Assembly: GCA_017466325.1 (NCBI GenBank)
Contig: JAFTUK010000027.1
Location: 1 to 55,621 of the forward strand
From: Bacteroidaceae bacterium
GTDB taxonomy: Bacteria > Bacteroidota > Bacteroidia > Bacteroidales > Bacteroidaceae
Length of the DNA stretch: 55,621 nt
Reading direction: 5' to 3'
In this document: positions 8,257 through 16,841 of the stretch, piece by piece
Numbering within the stretch: position 1 is the stretch's first letter
How the letters are laid out: every line of letters starts with the position of its first letter
Position numbers and translations under genes: made by a program
The notes under the pieces: generated by a model
Seen by the model: the letters and a program-made list of their open reading frames with translations, nothing else
Databases searched by the model: none
Told to the model about the DNA's origin: nothing

Positions 8257-8787
8257 ATGGAACATTTTTCTGAATTGGCCAAAAATCGCCGTTCGCACAG
8301 GAAATTCACTCAGGAGAAGTTGGGCGAGGAAGAAATACAGACCTTGTTGGATGCTGCCCTGATGGCACCTACCAGCAAGGGACTTCACAGTTATTCGTTT
8401 TGTGTGGTCGAGAATCCGGAACTGCTTGCCCTCCTGTCCCAATGCAAGGCCATGGGCAGCCAGTTTGTGGCAGAATCGGTGTGTGCCATAGTGGTAATGG
8501 CAGAACCGGAAATCAGCGATGTGTGGATTGAGGATGCCTCCACAGCCGCTATGTCCGTGCTGTACCAGGCGGAAGACCTCGGGTTGGGAGCATGCTGGGT
8601 GCAGGTACGCGAAAGAAAGGATGCTGAGGGACGGGACAGCGAGGGAATAGTGCGTGAAATACTTTCCTTGCCAGATGAAAAACGCATTGTTTGCCTGATT
8701 GCCTTGGGGCATAAGGGCATGGAGCGCAAGGGACAGAACATGGAAAGGATAGAAACCCTGAAGCAGGAAAAGGTGATACGCCTGTAA
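8257..8787 (+). CDS. Nitroreductase family protein
   Basis: The 176-aa FMN-dependent oxidoreductase carries the family opening ELAKNRRSHRKFT (FMN phosphate-binding RRSxRxF) and the APTSKGLHSYSF segment. The central GLGACWVQVRER motif and the end region LPDEKRIVCLIALGH are also typical. It probably works as a homodimer with NAD(P)H and FMN in the cytoplasm; the substrate is unknown. It leads a set of closely spaced plus-strand genes (24 nt to the DUF2520 gene) and has its own strong promoter. Confidence 0.9.
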   Translation: MEHFSELAKNRRSHRKFTQEKLGEEEIQTLLDAALMAPTSKGLHSYSFCVVENPELLALLSQCKAMGSQFVAESVCAIVVMAEPEISDVWIEDASTAAMSVLYQAEDLGLGACWVQVRERKDAEGRDSEGIVREILSLPDEKRIVCLIALGHKGMERKGQNMERIETLKQEKVIRL

Positions 8788-8811
8788 CCCCCAGACAGAA
8801 CGTAGTACGGG

Positions 8812-9534
8812 ATGAAGATAGCAATAATAGGAAAGGGCAGGGTAGCCACCCATCTTACTCAGGCACTGGCTTCCGCAGGGCATGATATTGTAATGTGCGG
8901 AGGCAGGAAACGTATCCAGGCAGTCCCAACCGATGCCGAAGTGGTGATATTGTCCATAAAGGATGACGCCATAGCCCGTGTGGCATCGGAGTTTGCCAAC
9001 AGCAATGCCCTGATTCTGCATACATCGGGAAGCGTTTCCATCGATGCCATACCTTCGGAACACCGTGGAGTGATGTATCCTATGCAGACCTTCTCCATGG
9101 AGAGGGCCGTGGACTTCAGGCATATTCCGCTTTTCCTTGAAGCATCGTCGGAGGAAGACATGAATACCCTGAGCCGTCTGGCCGCTTCAATATCCGATAC
9201 GCAGATGCCTATGAGCAGCGGGCAGCGCAAGACCCTGCACCTTGCTGCGGTTCTGTGTTGCAACTTCGTGAACCACCTGTTTGAATTGTCCCATGACGTT
9301 ATGGCAGAGCAAGGCATACCCTTCAAGATACTGTTTCCCTTGATAGAGGAAACCTTTGCCAAGATACATACGATGACACCGCACGAGGCGCAGACAGGAC
9401 CTGCATTGCGATGGGACGAGAATGTCATGCAATGGCACATGGCCATGCTGCACGATCCGAGGCATAGGGAGATTTACCGCCTGCTGAGCGAATCGATACG
9501 CGTTACGCATACAAGGAAGAAATGTAAGCAATGA
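8812..9534 (+). CDS. Rossmann-fold/DUF2520 domain oxidoreductase-like protein
   Basis: The 240-aa protein has an N-terminal NAD(P)-binding Rossmann domain ([20 protein letters not shown], the GxGxxA-type loop). The C-terminal all-helical DUF2520 domain (about 125-235) contains [17 protein letters not shown]. The architecture resembles ProC- and F420-dependent reductases, but no substrate is known. The ATGA overlap with the next gene (KdsC-like) indicates translational coupling. The DUF2520-KdsC-Maf order is a recurring Bacteroidales cluster. Confidence 0.85.
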   Translation: MKIAIIGKGRVATHLTQALASAGHDIVMCGGRKRIQAVPTDAEVVILSIKDDAIARVASEFANSNALILHTSGSVSIDAIPSEHRGVMYPMQTFSMERAVDFRHIPLFLEASSEEDMNTLSRLAASISDTQMPMSSGQRKTLHLAAVLCCNFVNHLFELSHDVMAEQGIPFKILFPLIEETFAKIHTMTPHEAQTGPALRWDENVMQWHMAMLHDPRHREIYRLLSESIRVTHTRKKCKQ

Positions 9535-10049
9535 TAAACTACGACCTAAGTAAAATCAAACTTCTGGCCTTTGACATAGATGGCGTGCTGAGCGCCTCTA
9601 CCATACCGGTCGACGAAGACGGACAGCCCATACGCAGTGCCAACGTCAAGGACGGCTATGCCATTCAACTGGCTTTGAAGCAGGGGTTGCCGATAGCCAT
9701 AATAACAGGCGGCAGGCACGAGGCCGTAAGGCGCAGGTACGAGGGTCTGGGGTGTCAGGATGTCCACCTGGGTTGCAGCATGAAGATAGAAACCTATGAG
9801 GCACTTCTGGGGAAATACGGGCTGAAGGACGAGAATGTCCTGTACATGGGCGACGACATACCGGATTACGAGGTGATGAAGCGATGCGGATGCCCATGCT
9901 GTCCCAAGGATGCCGCACCGGAGATATGCGAAATATCGCTTTATATAAGCCATTGTCCCGGAGGAATGGGATGTGGCAGGGACGTGATAGAACAAGTCCT
10001 GAAAGCCCAAGGGAAATGGATGGCCGACCGCATGGCTTTCGGATGGTAA
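9531..10049 (+). CDS. KdsC-type HAD phosphatase
   Basis: The 172-aa haloacid-dehalogenase phosphatase has no cap domain. Motif I is [10 protein letters not shown] (nucleophile and acid Asp pair), motif II is the Thr in AIITGGRH, and motif III/IV is [14 protein letters not shown]. This matches 3-deoxy-D-manno-octulosonate-8-phosphate phosphatase, which makes Kdo for lipid A core, although the same fold serves nonulosonate phosphatases. A Cys-rich stretch ([11 protein letters not shown]) follows motif IV. The four-base overlap with the preceding gene shows coupling. The assignment as KdsC is likely but not proven from sequence alone. Confidence 0.82.
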   Translation: MINYDLSKIKLLAFDIDGVLSASTIPVDEDGQPIRSANVKDGYAIQLALKQGLPIAIITGGRHEAVRRRYEGLGCQDVHLGCSMKIETYEALLGKYGLKDENVLYMGDDIPDYEVMKRCGCPCCPKDAAPEICEISLYISHCPGGMGCGRDVIEQVLKAQGKWMADRMAFGW

Positions 10050-10084
10050 AAGGATGAAACAAACATACGAGAACAAGATATAAT

Positions 10085-10681
10085 ATGAAGATAGTACTTG
10101 CATCTAACTCCCCCCGTCGCAGGGAACTCCTTGGCGCACTGGAGGTGGATTTTGAAGTCAGGACATTGGATGGGATAGAGGAGAGTTATCCTCAAGGACT
10201 TACTATGACAGGCATTCCGGAGCACATATCCAGTCAGAAGGCTATGGCATACGCTCTTGCCGATGATGAGTTGTTGATTACGGCCGATACCATCGTGTAT
10301 CTTGATGGAGAGGTTTTGGGCAAGCCTGCCAATGCAAAGGAGGCCTGTGCAATGTTGCGCAAACTTTCCGGCAAGACGCATCAGGTGATAACCGGAGTAA
10401 CCCTGCGAACCGTTGACCGTTCGCACACTTTCTCTTGCGTTACCGAGGTTACATTCGCACAACTCGCAGAAGAGCAGATAAAGCATTACGTTGATAACTA
10501 CGCTCCCTTTGACAAGGCTGGTGCTTACGGTATACAGGAATGGATAGGCTATGTTGGCGTAACAAAGATCAACGGTTCATACTATAATGTGATGGGATTG
10601 CCAGTTCAGCGCCTCAATCAGGAACTGACTGCCTTTATGAATAACGAGACAAATTCTTTCCTGGACAGTTTCATATATTGA
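10085..10681 (+). CDS. maf: Maf family nucleotide pyrophosphatase
   Basis: The 198-aa protein opens with the Maf signature ILASNSPRRRELL. The ADTIVYLDGEVLGKPANA segment (catalytic Asp) and FDKAGAYGIQEW (QG-type substrate loop) follow, then INGSYYNVMGLPV. Maf proteins hydrolyse non-canonical or pyrimidine nucleoside triphosphates such as dTTP and UTP and help sanitise the nucleotide pool; overexpression blocks septation in Bacillus. It lies 35 nt after the KdsC-like gene in the same transcription unit. Confidence 0.93.
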   Translation: MKIVLASNSPRRRELLGALEVDFEVRTLDGIEESYPQGLTMTGIPEHISSQKAMAYALADDELLITADTIVYLDGEVLGKPANAKEACAMLRKLSGKTHQVITGVTLRTVDRSHTFSCVTEVTFAQLAEEQIKHYVDNYAPFDKAGAYGIQEWIGYVGVTKINGSYYNVMGLPVQRLNQELTAFMNNETNSFLDSFIY

Positions 10682-10729
10682 GACGTATGGGGATAATGCA
10701 AACTTAAACAAATAACAATACAACCTATT

Positions 10730-11359
10730 ATGAAAAATAAGATAATAATCCTGCTTGTTTCTCTGCTTGCCTTCGTTTTTACAGGGTGTTCGGAAAATAA
10801 TGACGGTCCTGAGGTTACTCCTCCAAGTTGGAAAGGCTTTAATTATGTAGTCAAGAAAGTCGTACCTGACGGACAGACTGGTGAAAACGAACAGATCGAA
10901 CGCGGTACTGTAGAGCCGGGAGATGAGATAAAGGTATATGCCGTAAGGAAAAATAAGGGCGCAAACATCGGTCAGATTTCCGGAAACATCTATGTGCGCT
11001 ATACAATATCCCCAGAAAAGGGTGATGTCATATCCGGAACATTGGACAAACCGGTAACGTCACTGGCAAATAGTTCGTACACAGGATGGGAGGACCCCTA
11101 TGCAACTTTTGCATTGCCTTCCATTGATCAGCCTTATGATTATTTCAAGGTGGAAGTGGCATGTCAGTTCTACTTCAAGGCGTTCGGTAACCAGAACTCT
11201 ATGGTTGACTATAGCGATCAGACCTCTCATGAAGAACCATATATCGGCAGCATCTTCACAGATCTTGCCAATTTCCATCCCATGAACGGTGGCTCTGCCA
11301 ATTCAGGACAGGCAGGTGGAGACCTTAAATATCACACGATTCGTCTATACAGGAAATAA
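10730..11359 (+). CDS. Hypothetical lipoprotein, 209 aa
   Basis: A lipoprotein signal peptide with lipobox VFTGC (Cys20) is followed by an acidic spacer. The mature domain is mixed beta, about 170 residues, with segments such as FNYVVKKVVPDGQTGENEQI and EIKVYAVRKNKGANIG. No family is recognised. It starts 49 nt after maf and stops 2 nt before the serine deaminase gene, so it is probably in the same transcript although functionally unrelated. It is likely on the outer membrane or surface. Confidence 0.75.
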   Translation: MKNKIIILLVSLLAFVFTGCSENNDGPEVTPPSWKGFNYVVKKVVPDGQTGENEQIERGTVEPGDEIKVYAVRKNKGANIGQISGNIYVRYTISPEKGDVISGTLDKPVTSLANSSYTGWEDPYATFALPSIDQPYDYFKVEVACQFYFKAFGNQNSMVDYSDQTSHEEPYIGSIFTDLANFHPMNGGSANSGQAGGDLKYHTIRLYRK

Positions 11360-11361
11360 CT

Positions 11362-12570
11362 ATGAAAAGCATTAGAGAAATATACCGTATCGGTATCGGT
11401 CCTTCCAGCAGCCATACTATGGGACCAAGAAAGGCCGCAGAACTTTATTTGGAGAAGCACCCAGAGGCTGCCGCTTTCCGTGTTACCCTTTACGGCTCCC
11501 TTTCCGCAACAGGCAAGGGACACATGACAGACCATGCCATATTGGATGTGTTGGGCAATGACAAGACGGAAATAATATGGTCAAAGGATTTTCTTGACTT
11601 TCATCCTAACGGCATGAAGTTTGAATGCAAAAACACTTCCGACGAGGCAGATTTCTCTGATGCATGGACAGTGTTCAGCGTAGGTGGAGGCGCATTGGCG
11701 GAGGAAGGGCAAAGCAGCATTGAACTGCCTGAAATCTATGCAATGAATACCATGACAGAGATCCTTCAGTATTGCGAATGGTCTGGCAAAGGCTATTGGG
11801 AATATGTGGAGGAATGTGAAGGGCCCGGCATATGGGACTACCTGCGTGAAGTATGGCATACCATGCGCGATGCCGTAGAACGCGGTCTTGATGCAGAAGG
11901 TGTCTTGCCCGGTCCCTTGAATCTTCGTCGCAAGGCATACTCGTATCACGTCAAGGCTACCGGATACAACGCTAATCTCCGTACACGTGGACTTGTATTC
12001 TCGTATGCTTTGGCTGTCAGCGAGGAGAACGCCTCCGGAGGCAAGATAGTTACTGCACCTACGTGTGGTTCGTGTGGTGTGGTACCTGGCGTCCTGTATC
12101 ACCTGTGGAAGAGTCGTGACTTTTCCGAGCAGCGTATCCTTAAGGCTCTTGCCACTGCCGCCCTTTTCGGTAATGTCGTCAAGACGAATGCCTCCATTTC
12201 CGGTGCAGAGGTAGGCTGTCAGGGCGAGGTAGGTGTGGCGTGTGCCATGGCTTCCGCAGCGGCAAACCAGCTCTTTGGCGGCTCACCTGCACAGATAGAG
12301 TATGCCGCCGAAATGGGTTTGGAACATCATCTGGGCATGACTTGCGACCCTGTTTGCGGCCTGGTGCAGATACCTTGTATCGAACGTAATGCCTATGCCG
12401 CCGCACGTGCTTTGGATGCGAATATCTACAGCAGTTTCACTGATGGTGTCCACCGCGTGTCGTTTGACAAGGTGGTAGACGTGATGAAACAGACAGGTCA
12501 CGACCTGCCCAGCCTCTACAAGGAAACCAGCGAAGGCGGTCTGGCAAAGGACTACCGGCAGATGTCCTGA
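11362..12570 (+). CDS. sdaA: L-serine ammonia-lyase, iron-sulfur dependent, single chain
   Basis: The 402-aa enzyme deaminates L-serine to pyruvate and ammonia using a [4Fe-4S] cluster. The N-terminal beta domain (IGIGPSSSHTMGPRKAAE) and the alpha catalytic domain are fused, as in SdaA. Cluster-binding cysteines are visible in APTCGSCGVVPG and in CDPVCGLVQIPCIERN. Length fits the fused form. The cluster is oxygen-sensitive, consistent with an anaerobe. The start lies 2 nt after the lipoprotein stop. Confidence 0.95.
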   Translation: MKSIREIYRIGIGPSSSHTMGPRKAAELYLEKHPEAAAFRVTLYGSLSATGKGHMTDHAILDVLGNDKTEIIWSKDFLDFHPNGMKFECKNTSDEADFSDAWTVFSVGGGALAEEGQSSIELPEIYAMNTMTEILQYCEWSGKGYWEYVEECEGPGIWDYLREVWHTMRDAVERGLDAEGVLPGPLNLRRKAYSYHVKATGYNANLRTRGLVFSYALAVSEENASGGKIVTAPTCGSCGVVPGVLYHLWKSRDFSEQRILKALATAALFGNVVKTNASISGAEVGCQGEVGVACAMASAAANQLFGGSPAQIEYAAEMGLEHHLGMTCDPVCGLVQIPCIERNAYAAARALDANIYSSFTDGVHRVSFDKVVDVMKQTGHDLPSLYKETSEGGLAKDYRQMS

Positions 12571-12642
12571 GTTGGTGCGCCCGTTTGATGAAGCGAGATA
12601 ATTTTTATAGCTAACATAACAAATCAGTTAAGATAAGCACAA

Positions 12643-13467
12643 ATGAAACAAGAAGCATTGATAGAAAGTATTCTTGACCTGAATTCAACCAATGTATGGA
12701 AGGTTAGTGAGCAGGATATCAAGAAGGCTTGGGAAGCAGAGAAACAGGAGGGCAATTTTTCTGCCAGTGAAGAGAAATTGCTGAATATAATACGTCTGAG
12801 TTTTGAAGTTGTTCACTACAATACGTCTGATCCACGCGAGAAGGCGAAGTATGAAAACGGAGAATGGACAACATTTCAACATTGTAGCGAAAAGAAGGGC
12901 TGGGTGGCCATACGCAAGAAATACATAACCCGTCTGTCTGACCTGAGTTATGAAAATATCCGCCATATAACGGTTGCAACACTTTTGGAACTTATCGACC
13001 GCAATTTCGGCGGCGGATGGGACAGCATTGCTCTGAGCCTTAAGGATATTATTTTGAGCGGTTTTGAAATCAGCACTACAACATTGCCAGCAAGTCGCAT
13101 CCATGCTCCTGGCGGAACTTTGGAGAGAAAGGTGGCCCAAGGATTTGAGGTGCTTGAGATAGAAAAGGGTACATGGGTAGAGGCTATTTTTGCAAAGAAG
13201 AAGGAACCTGTGGCCAAGATACGTATGAATGAGGATAGGTACGATGAAGATGGCAATTTGCGCAGATCTCCAAGCAAGATGTCTGACGACGATGAGGACT
13301 TGCCAGAAGAAACCGAACAGGGATTGGATGATGAGGAGGATAACGACCTCGGAGACGATCAGATGGACGAAATGTATTACAGCAGCATATCCGAGGGAGT
13401 GAAGAACCGCGAGGATCAGGACGATGACGAGTTTTCCGGACTTTCCATTGAGGAAGGCGAGGAGTAA
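12643..13467 (+). CDS. Conserved-looking hypothetical protein with acidic tail, 274 aa
   Basis: I do not recognise this protein. It has no signal peptide or membrane helix and should be cytoplasmic. Residues 1-195 look globular (for example LNIIRLSFEVVHYNTSDPRE, RKYITRLSDLSYENI and PASRIHAPGGTLERKVAQGF). The last 80 residues are strongly acidic with runs of Asp and Glu (DDDEDLPEE, DDEEDNDLGDD), which suggests a disordered tail that mimics nucleic acid or binds a basic partner. It sits alone on the plus strand between sdaA and the TamL gene, with a 72-nt AT-rich upstream gap. Confidence 0.75.
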   Translation: MKQEALIESILDLNSTNVWKVSEQDIKKAWEAEKQEGNFSASEEKLLNIIRLSFEVVHYNTSDPREKAKYENGEWTTFQHCSEKKGWVAIRKKYITRLSDLSYENIRHITVATLLELIDRNFGGGWDSIALSLKDIILSGFEISTTTLPASRIHAPGGTLERKVAQGFEVLEIEKGTWVEAIFAKKKEPVAKIRMNEDRYDEDGNLRRSPSKMSDDDEDLPEETEQGLDDEEDNDLGDDQMDEMYYSSISEGVKNREDQDDDEFSGLSIEEGEE

Positions 13468-13537
13468 TAAGTCTTCTGTGAGCATTTACACACTTTAAAA
13501 AGTCAGAATTATAAGAGTAGGGGAACGATATTCCGGC

Positions 13538-15781
13538 ATGAAGCAATTAGGAATCCTTTTTGGACTCCTAATGCTTCTTTCTGCATGTAGCAGCAAGAAG
13601 TATCTTGCAGAAGGGGAGTATCTTTTGGATCGCGTGGACATATCCACGGATACAACAATCCGTCTGAATACTTCCATGCTATCCGGTTATGTCCGCCAAC
13701 AGCCAAATTCCAGATGGGTGTCTTTGGTTAAGTTGCCATTAGGCATTTATCTGATGTCCAATCCAGGAAGCAATAGTGCCTTCAGTAAGTTCGTCCGGAA
13801 GATGGGCGAGGCTCCTGTTGTTTATGATACAGTGCTTTCCGAGCGAAGCAGGCAGCGCATTCAGGATGCCATGTTCAATATGGGCTATCTGCATGCCAAG
13901 GTGTCTACACACGAACGGTTTTCCGGCCATAAGGTTAAGGTGAACTATAGCATCCATCCCGGAAAACGCTACTCTGTGGAAAGCATAGACGTGCTTGTCC
14001 GGGATACGGCCATCGCAAAGGAGGTAGAGAAAATTGCAGATGCTTCTTGTCTCAAAGTGGGTATGCCATTTGATGCGAATCTCCTTAATATGGAACGTTC
14101 GCGTATTACCAGACATCTGGCGGATAACGGCTATTACGCCTTCAATCGTGATTATATACATTTTGAGGTGGATACAGCCGAAGGTTCCAATCAGGTTCGT
14201 ATGAAAATGCTGGTTGAGGACTATATAGATCCGATAGACAAGACTGTACGCCCTCATCAGGTTTATAGGTTCGGTGATATAAAATTCGAATATGACCGAA
14301 GTACAGGTTCCCCTATCTGGTTCAGAAAGTCGCTTTTGAATAATGCCAGCAGTTTGGCTTCCGGAGAACTGTATCGCGAGTCCGATGTAAGCGATACATA
14401 TGGCCGTATGAACAGGCTTGGAGCTGTGGCAGCAACAAATGTACGGTTGGAGCCCAATGTGCAGGATAGTTCTCTTTTGGATGCTAACATTGTTATAACT
14501 CCTGCCCGTTTGAACAGCATTTCACTTGGACTTGACGGAACAAACACTGCCGGCGATCTTGGAGCGGCGGCAAACTTCACATATCAGAACAGAAACGTAT
14601 TCCACGGCTCAGAGGTCTTCTCGCTTAAGGCACGTATGGCTTTTGAGGCGATAAGGGGACTGAAGGGATATGCAGACCAGAATTATTTTGAGTATGGTGT
14701 TGAAGCAGGTCTGCAGTTCCCTGATTTCGTGTTTCCGTTTGCTTCTCGAGAATATAAGCGTAGATCAAAGGCAACCAGTGAGTTGAACCTGATGTATGCC
14801 AGCCAGGACCGTCCAGAATTTCATCGGCGTGTGCTCACATCTGCATGGAGGTACCGATGGACGGGAACCAATGTGCGGCATCAGCATAGGTTTGATATGG
14901 TGGACATAAACTATGTGTTTATGCCATGGATCAGTGATACTTTTTATGATACCTACATAAAGAATCCTGAGAGCCGCAATGCCATTATAGCATATAATTA
15001 CAAGAACCTTTTTATAGTTAAATTGGGTTATCAGTATCAATATTCAAGTGTTGGCGTCGCAACTCCTTTGGGTATTTACGGCAAGGACGCATACACGCTA
15101 CGTCTCGGTGTAGAGGCGGCAGGCAACTTGCTTCATGGTATATGCAGTTGGGCCGACACAAAGGTTAATGAGGACGGTCAGCGTACACTGTTCAATATTG
15201 CCTATGCACAATATGCCAAGTTCGATTTTGATGTCAGCAAGAGCATACGTTTTTCCAATCGTACAAGTCTGGCGTTGCACTTTGCCCTTGGTGTGGCATA
15301 TCCCTATGGCAACAGCGACATCCTGCCTTACGAAAAGCGTTATTTCAGTGGTGGTGCCAATAGCGTGCGTGGATGGAGTGTCCGTAGCCTTGGACCTGGT
15401 TCATTCATAGGTAATGACGGCAATATAGACTTCATCAACCAGACGGGTGATGTAAAGTTGGATATGAGTGCTGAATTGCGAATGCACCTGTTTTGGAAAT
15501 TTGACGGCGCCCTGTTTGTCGATGCAGGAAATATTTGGACACTTCGTGACTATAAGGAACAACCCGGGGGGCAGTTCCGCTGGGATACCTGCTGGGAGCA
15601 GATAGCGGTGGCTTATGGCTTGGGTATAAGATTGAACCTCAGTTATTTCCTTCTGCGTTTCGACGCAGGCATGAAGGCCATAAATCCTGCCTATAAAGAT
15701 AGTGAACGCCATTATCCCATTGTTAATCCAAATTTTAAGCGCGACTTCGCATTCCATTTCGCCGTTGGATTGCCATTCTGA
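13538..15781 (+). CDS. BamA/TamA-family outer membrane lipoprotein (TamL)
   Basis: The 747-aa Omp85 protein has a lipoprotein signal peptide (lipobox LLSAC, Cys17); Bacteroidota replace TamA with the lipidated TamL. The N-terminal region (about 25-360) holds POTRA-like repeats (YSVESIDVLVRDTA, YRFGDIKFEYDRSTG). The C-terminal 16-strand barrel (about 365-747) contains the conserved RGWSVRSLGPG loop (VRGF/RGW motif) and ends in the aromatic strand FAFHFAVGLPF. It is expected to insert or transport envelope components together with a TamB partner that is not in the window. A strong hairpin follows the stop. Confidence 0.92.
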   Translation: MKQLGILFGLLMLLSACSSKKYLAEGEYLLDRVDISTDTTIRLNTSMLSGYVRQQPNSRWVSLVKLPLGIYLMSNPGSNSAFSKFVRKMGEAPVVYDTVLSERSRQRIQDAMFNMGYLHAKVSTHERFSGHKVKVNYSIHPGKRYSVESIDVLVRDTAIAKEVEKIADASCLKVGMPFDANLLNMERSRITRHLADNGYYAFNRDYIHFEVDTAEGSNQVRMKMLVEDYIDPIDKTVRPHQVYRFGDIKFEYDRSTGSPIWFRKSLLNNASSLASGELYRESDVSDTYGRMNRLGAVAATNVRLEPNVQDSSLLDANIVITPARLNSISLGLDGTNTAGDLGAAANFTYQNRNVFHGSEVFSLKARMAFEAIRGLKGYADQNYFEYGVEAGLQFPDFVFPFASREYKRRSKATSELNLMYASQDRPEFHRRVLTSAWRYRWTGTNVRHQHRFDMVDINYVFMPWISDTFYDTYIKNPESRNAIIAYNYKNLFIVKLGYQYQYSSVGVATPLGIYGKDAYTLRLGVEAAGNLLHGICSWADTKVNEDGQRTLFNIAYAQYAKFDFDVSKSIRFSNRTSLALHFALGVAYPYGNSDILPYEKRYFSGGANSVRGWSVRSLGPGSFIGNDGNIDFINQTGDVKLDMSAELRMHLFWKFDGALFVDAGNIWTLRDYKEQPGGQFRWDTCWEQIAVAYGLGIRLNLSYFLLRFDAGMKAINPAYKDSERHYPIVNPNFKRDFAFHFAVGLPF

Positions 15782-15829
15782 AGGCATAGGAGGAGACTGC
15801 TGAACCTGCACAGACTGTTCTTGAAGCAC

Positions 15830-15880
15830 GTTTATAGCATACAGGCCGCCAAAAAACTTGGCGACCTGTATGCTATAAAC
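15830..15880. terminator. Strong hairpin between TamL gene and tRNA-Trp
   Basis: GTTTATAGCATACAGG (15830-15845) is perfectly complementary to CCTGTATGCTATAAAC (15865-15880). Inside it a second stem forms, CGCCAA with TTGGCG. The combined 22-bp stem sits between two genes that converge on it and probably acts as a bidirectional terminator, although neither strand has a long U-tract. Confidence 0.7.
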
Positions 15881-15906
15881 TAATGTTTCTGAATATAAAT
15901 GAAAAG

Positions 15907-15979
15907 CACGGGAAGAGAGGCTCGAACTCCCGACACCTGGTTTTGGAGACCAGTGCTCTACCGACTGAGCTATTCCCGT
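15907..15979 (-). tRNA. tRNA-Trp (anticodon CCA)
   Basis: On the minus strand a complete cloverleaf is visible. The acceptor ACGGGAA pairs with TTCCCGT, the D-arm has AGCTCAGTCGGTAGAGC, and the anticodon stem CTGGT/ACCAG encloses CTCCAAA, giving anticodon CCA (complement at 15944-15946). The T-arm GGGAG/CTCTC carries TTCGAGC, with one G-T-type pair. The discriminator base is G, as expected for tryptophan. The 3' CCA is not encoded. Length is 73 nt. Confidence 0.96.
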
Positions 15980-15992
15980 GTGTTTCCAAGTG

Positions 15993-16000
15993 CAAAGGTA
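15993..16000 (-). promoter_or_regulatory. -7 box for tRNA-Trp (TACCTTTG, minus)
   Basis: The plus-strand CAAAGGTA gives TACCTTTG on the minus strand, a TAnnTTTG match. It lies 13 nt upstream of the tRNA 5' end, so the primary transcript would start very close to the mature end. Confidence 0.6.
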
Positions 16001-16098
16001 AGCATTTATTTTGGAATAACGGGCTTTTTCTGGAGTTTTTTGTGTCGGTGCACTGTTTTTGATGTGTTGCCGAGGTATAGATATGGGTTGAACGGTAA

Positions 16099-16164
16099 AG
16101 TGTTGTTGCATCAACACTCCAGTGTTGCTACGTCAACACTGTGGTGTTGTCGCTACAACACTGC
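16099..16164. repeat. Tandem palindrome array A (three 22-bp units)
   Basis: Units start at 16099, 16121 and 16143. Each is AGTGTTG, a 6-nt spacer, CAACACT and 2 nt (the third has GGTGTTG and ACAACACT). Read in the other register, CAACACT-NN-AGTGTTG palindromes repeat every 22 bp. The last unit overlaps the stop codon (16153) of the leftward DUF6078-like gene, so the array forms that gene's 3' end. As RNA it would fold into three 7-bp hairpins separated by 2 nt. Confidence 0.8.
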
Positions 16165-16580
16165 CTTGACCTTCTGTTCTCCCCAGTGTGTTCTTTCTTC
16201 TATGCTGTCAAAGACGAGTGGAGTTTCTATTCCCAGTTCTGAGGCAATCCTTGTTATCGTTTCTTGAATCTCCGGAGTCATCAGGAATTCTCCGCGTCTG
16301 TAGCGGTAGTAATTGTAAAGTCCGAACTGTTCCACCAGCATGCTCCGCAGTTCTTCGGCCTTTGCTCTCGGCAAGGTTCTCATCAGTTTTACAAACCCTC
16401 GGGCATATACAGCCGGTGTACTGTCGGTATAGCATGGACACTGCTCTGTACCACCGTTTTCGTCTATCCACCTATGGTCATAGAAATAGGCCTGTTTTAC
16501 AACCGGGTGTTCCATGTATGCAGACAGTTCATGCGTCTCGGGCAATCTTTACGCGAGCAGAATGTAAACTGCTTGGGCAT
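16153..16580 (-). pseudogene. DUF6078-like protein gene, disrupted by a frameshift
   Basis: Two minus-strand frames together give one protein homologous to the intact copy at 34.57-35.01 kb. The first frame starts with ATG at 16580 and encodes MPKQFTFCSRKDCPRRMNCL before a stop at 16497-16499. The second frame, readable from about 16545 to the stop at 16153, encodes the rest (TEQCPCYTDSTPAVYARGF... to SIEERTHWGEQKVKAVL). The paralogue has the same order: C-x4-DCP-x4-CL, then C, C, TPVVYAKGF and a C-terminal helical part. Joining the frames needs a single -1 shift between about 16545 and 16497, which could be a real mutation or an assembly error. A TATCTTTG promoter upstream supports the 16580 start. 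The family name is from memory and its function is unknown. Confidence 0.75.
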
Positions 16581-16638
16581 GTCTTTAAAATCTATCATTG
16601 GTCAGTGCGTGTGCTAAAATGTTGGTATGTTTCTCATG

Positions 16639-16646
16639 CAAAGATA
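16639..16646 (-). promoter_or_regulatory. -7 box TATCTTTG for the DUF6078-like gene (minus)
   Basis: The plus-strand CAAAGATA is TATCTTTG on the minus strand. Transcription from about 16632 would reach the ATG at 16580 after roughly 50 nt, which supports that start over the later TTG at 16545. Confidence 0.6.
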
Positions 16647-16686
16647 TGACTATTTCCTCTAAAATCCCGCTTTTCTTTTCTGATTG

Positions 16687-16718
16687 TTTGGTACTTGCAT
16701 AATATATCCTTATCTTTG
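16687..16718 (+). promoter_or_regulatory. Promoter TTTG-N20-TATCTTTG
   Basis: TTTG (16687-16690) and TATCTTTG (16711-16718) have the 20-bp spacing seen in two other promoters in this window. Transcription would start near 16725, about 45 nt before the ATG at 16770 that begins the out-of-frame signal peptide. Confidence 0.75.
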
Positions 16719-16769
16719 TGATACATCCACGTTGGATGTGCTTACTCGTCAATGTTTATAATAAAGAAT

Positions 16770-16841
16770 ATGAAAGCGGTATTTAAAGCAGTGGCTACGG
16801 TATTTATGCTTCTGGCATTTGTGGCAATGGTATGTGTGTAG
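16770..16841 (+). other. Signal-peptide leader out of frame with the downstream protein
   Basis: ATG at 16770 starts MKAVFKAVATVFMLLAFVAM and ends VCV at a TAG (16839-16841). This is a typical export signal with a basic start and a hydrophobic core. The long downstream frame (from 16832) is shifted by one base and lacks its own signal. The frames cross in the alternating TGTGTGTAG tract, so loss of one base there would have separated signal and mature protein. Confidence 0.7.
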
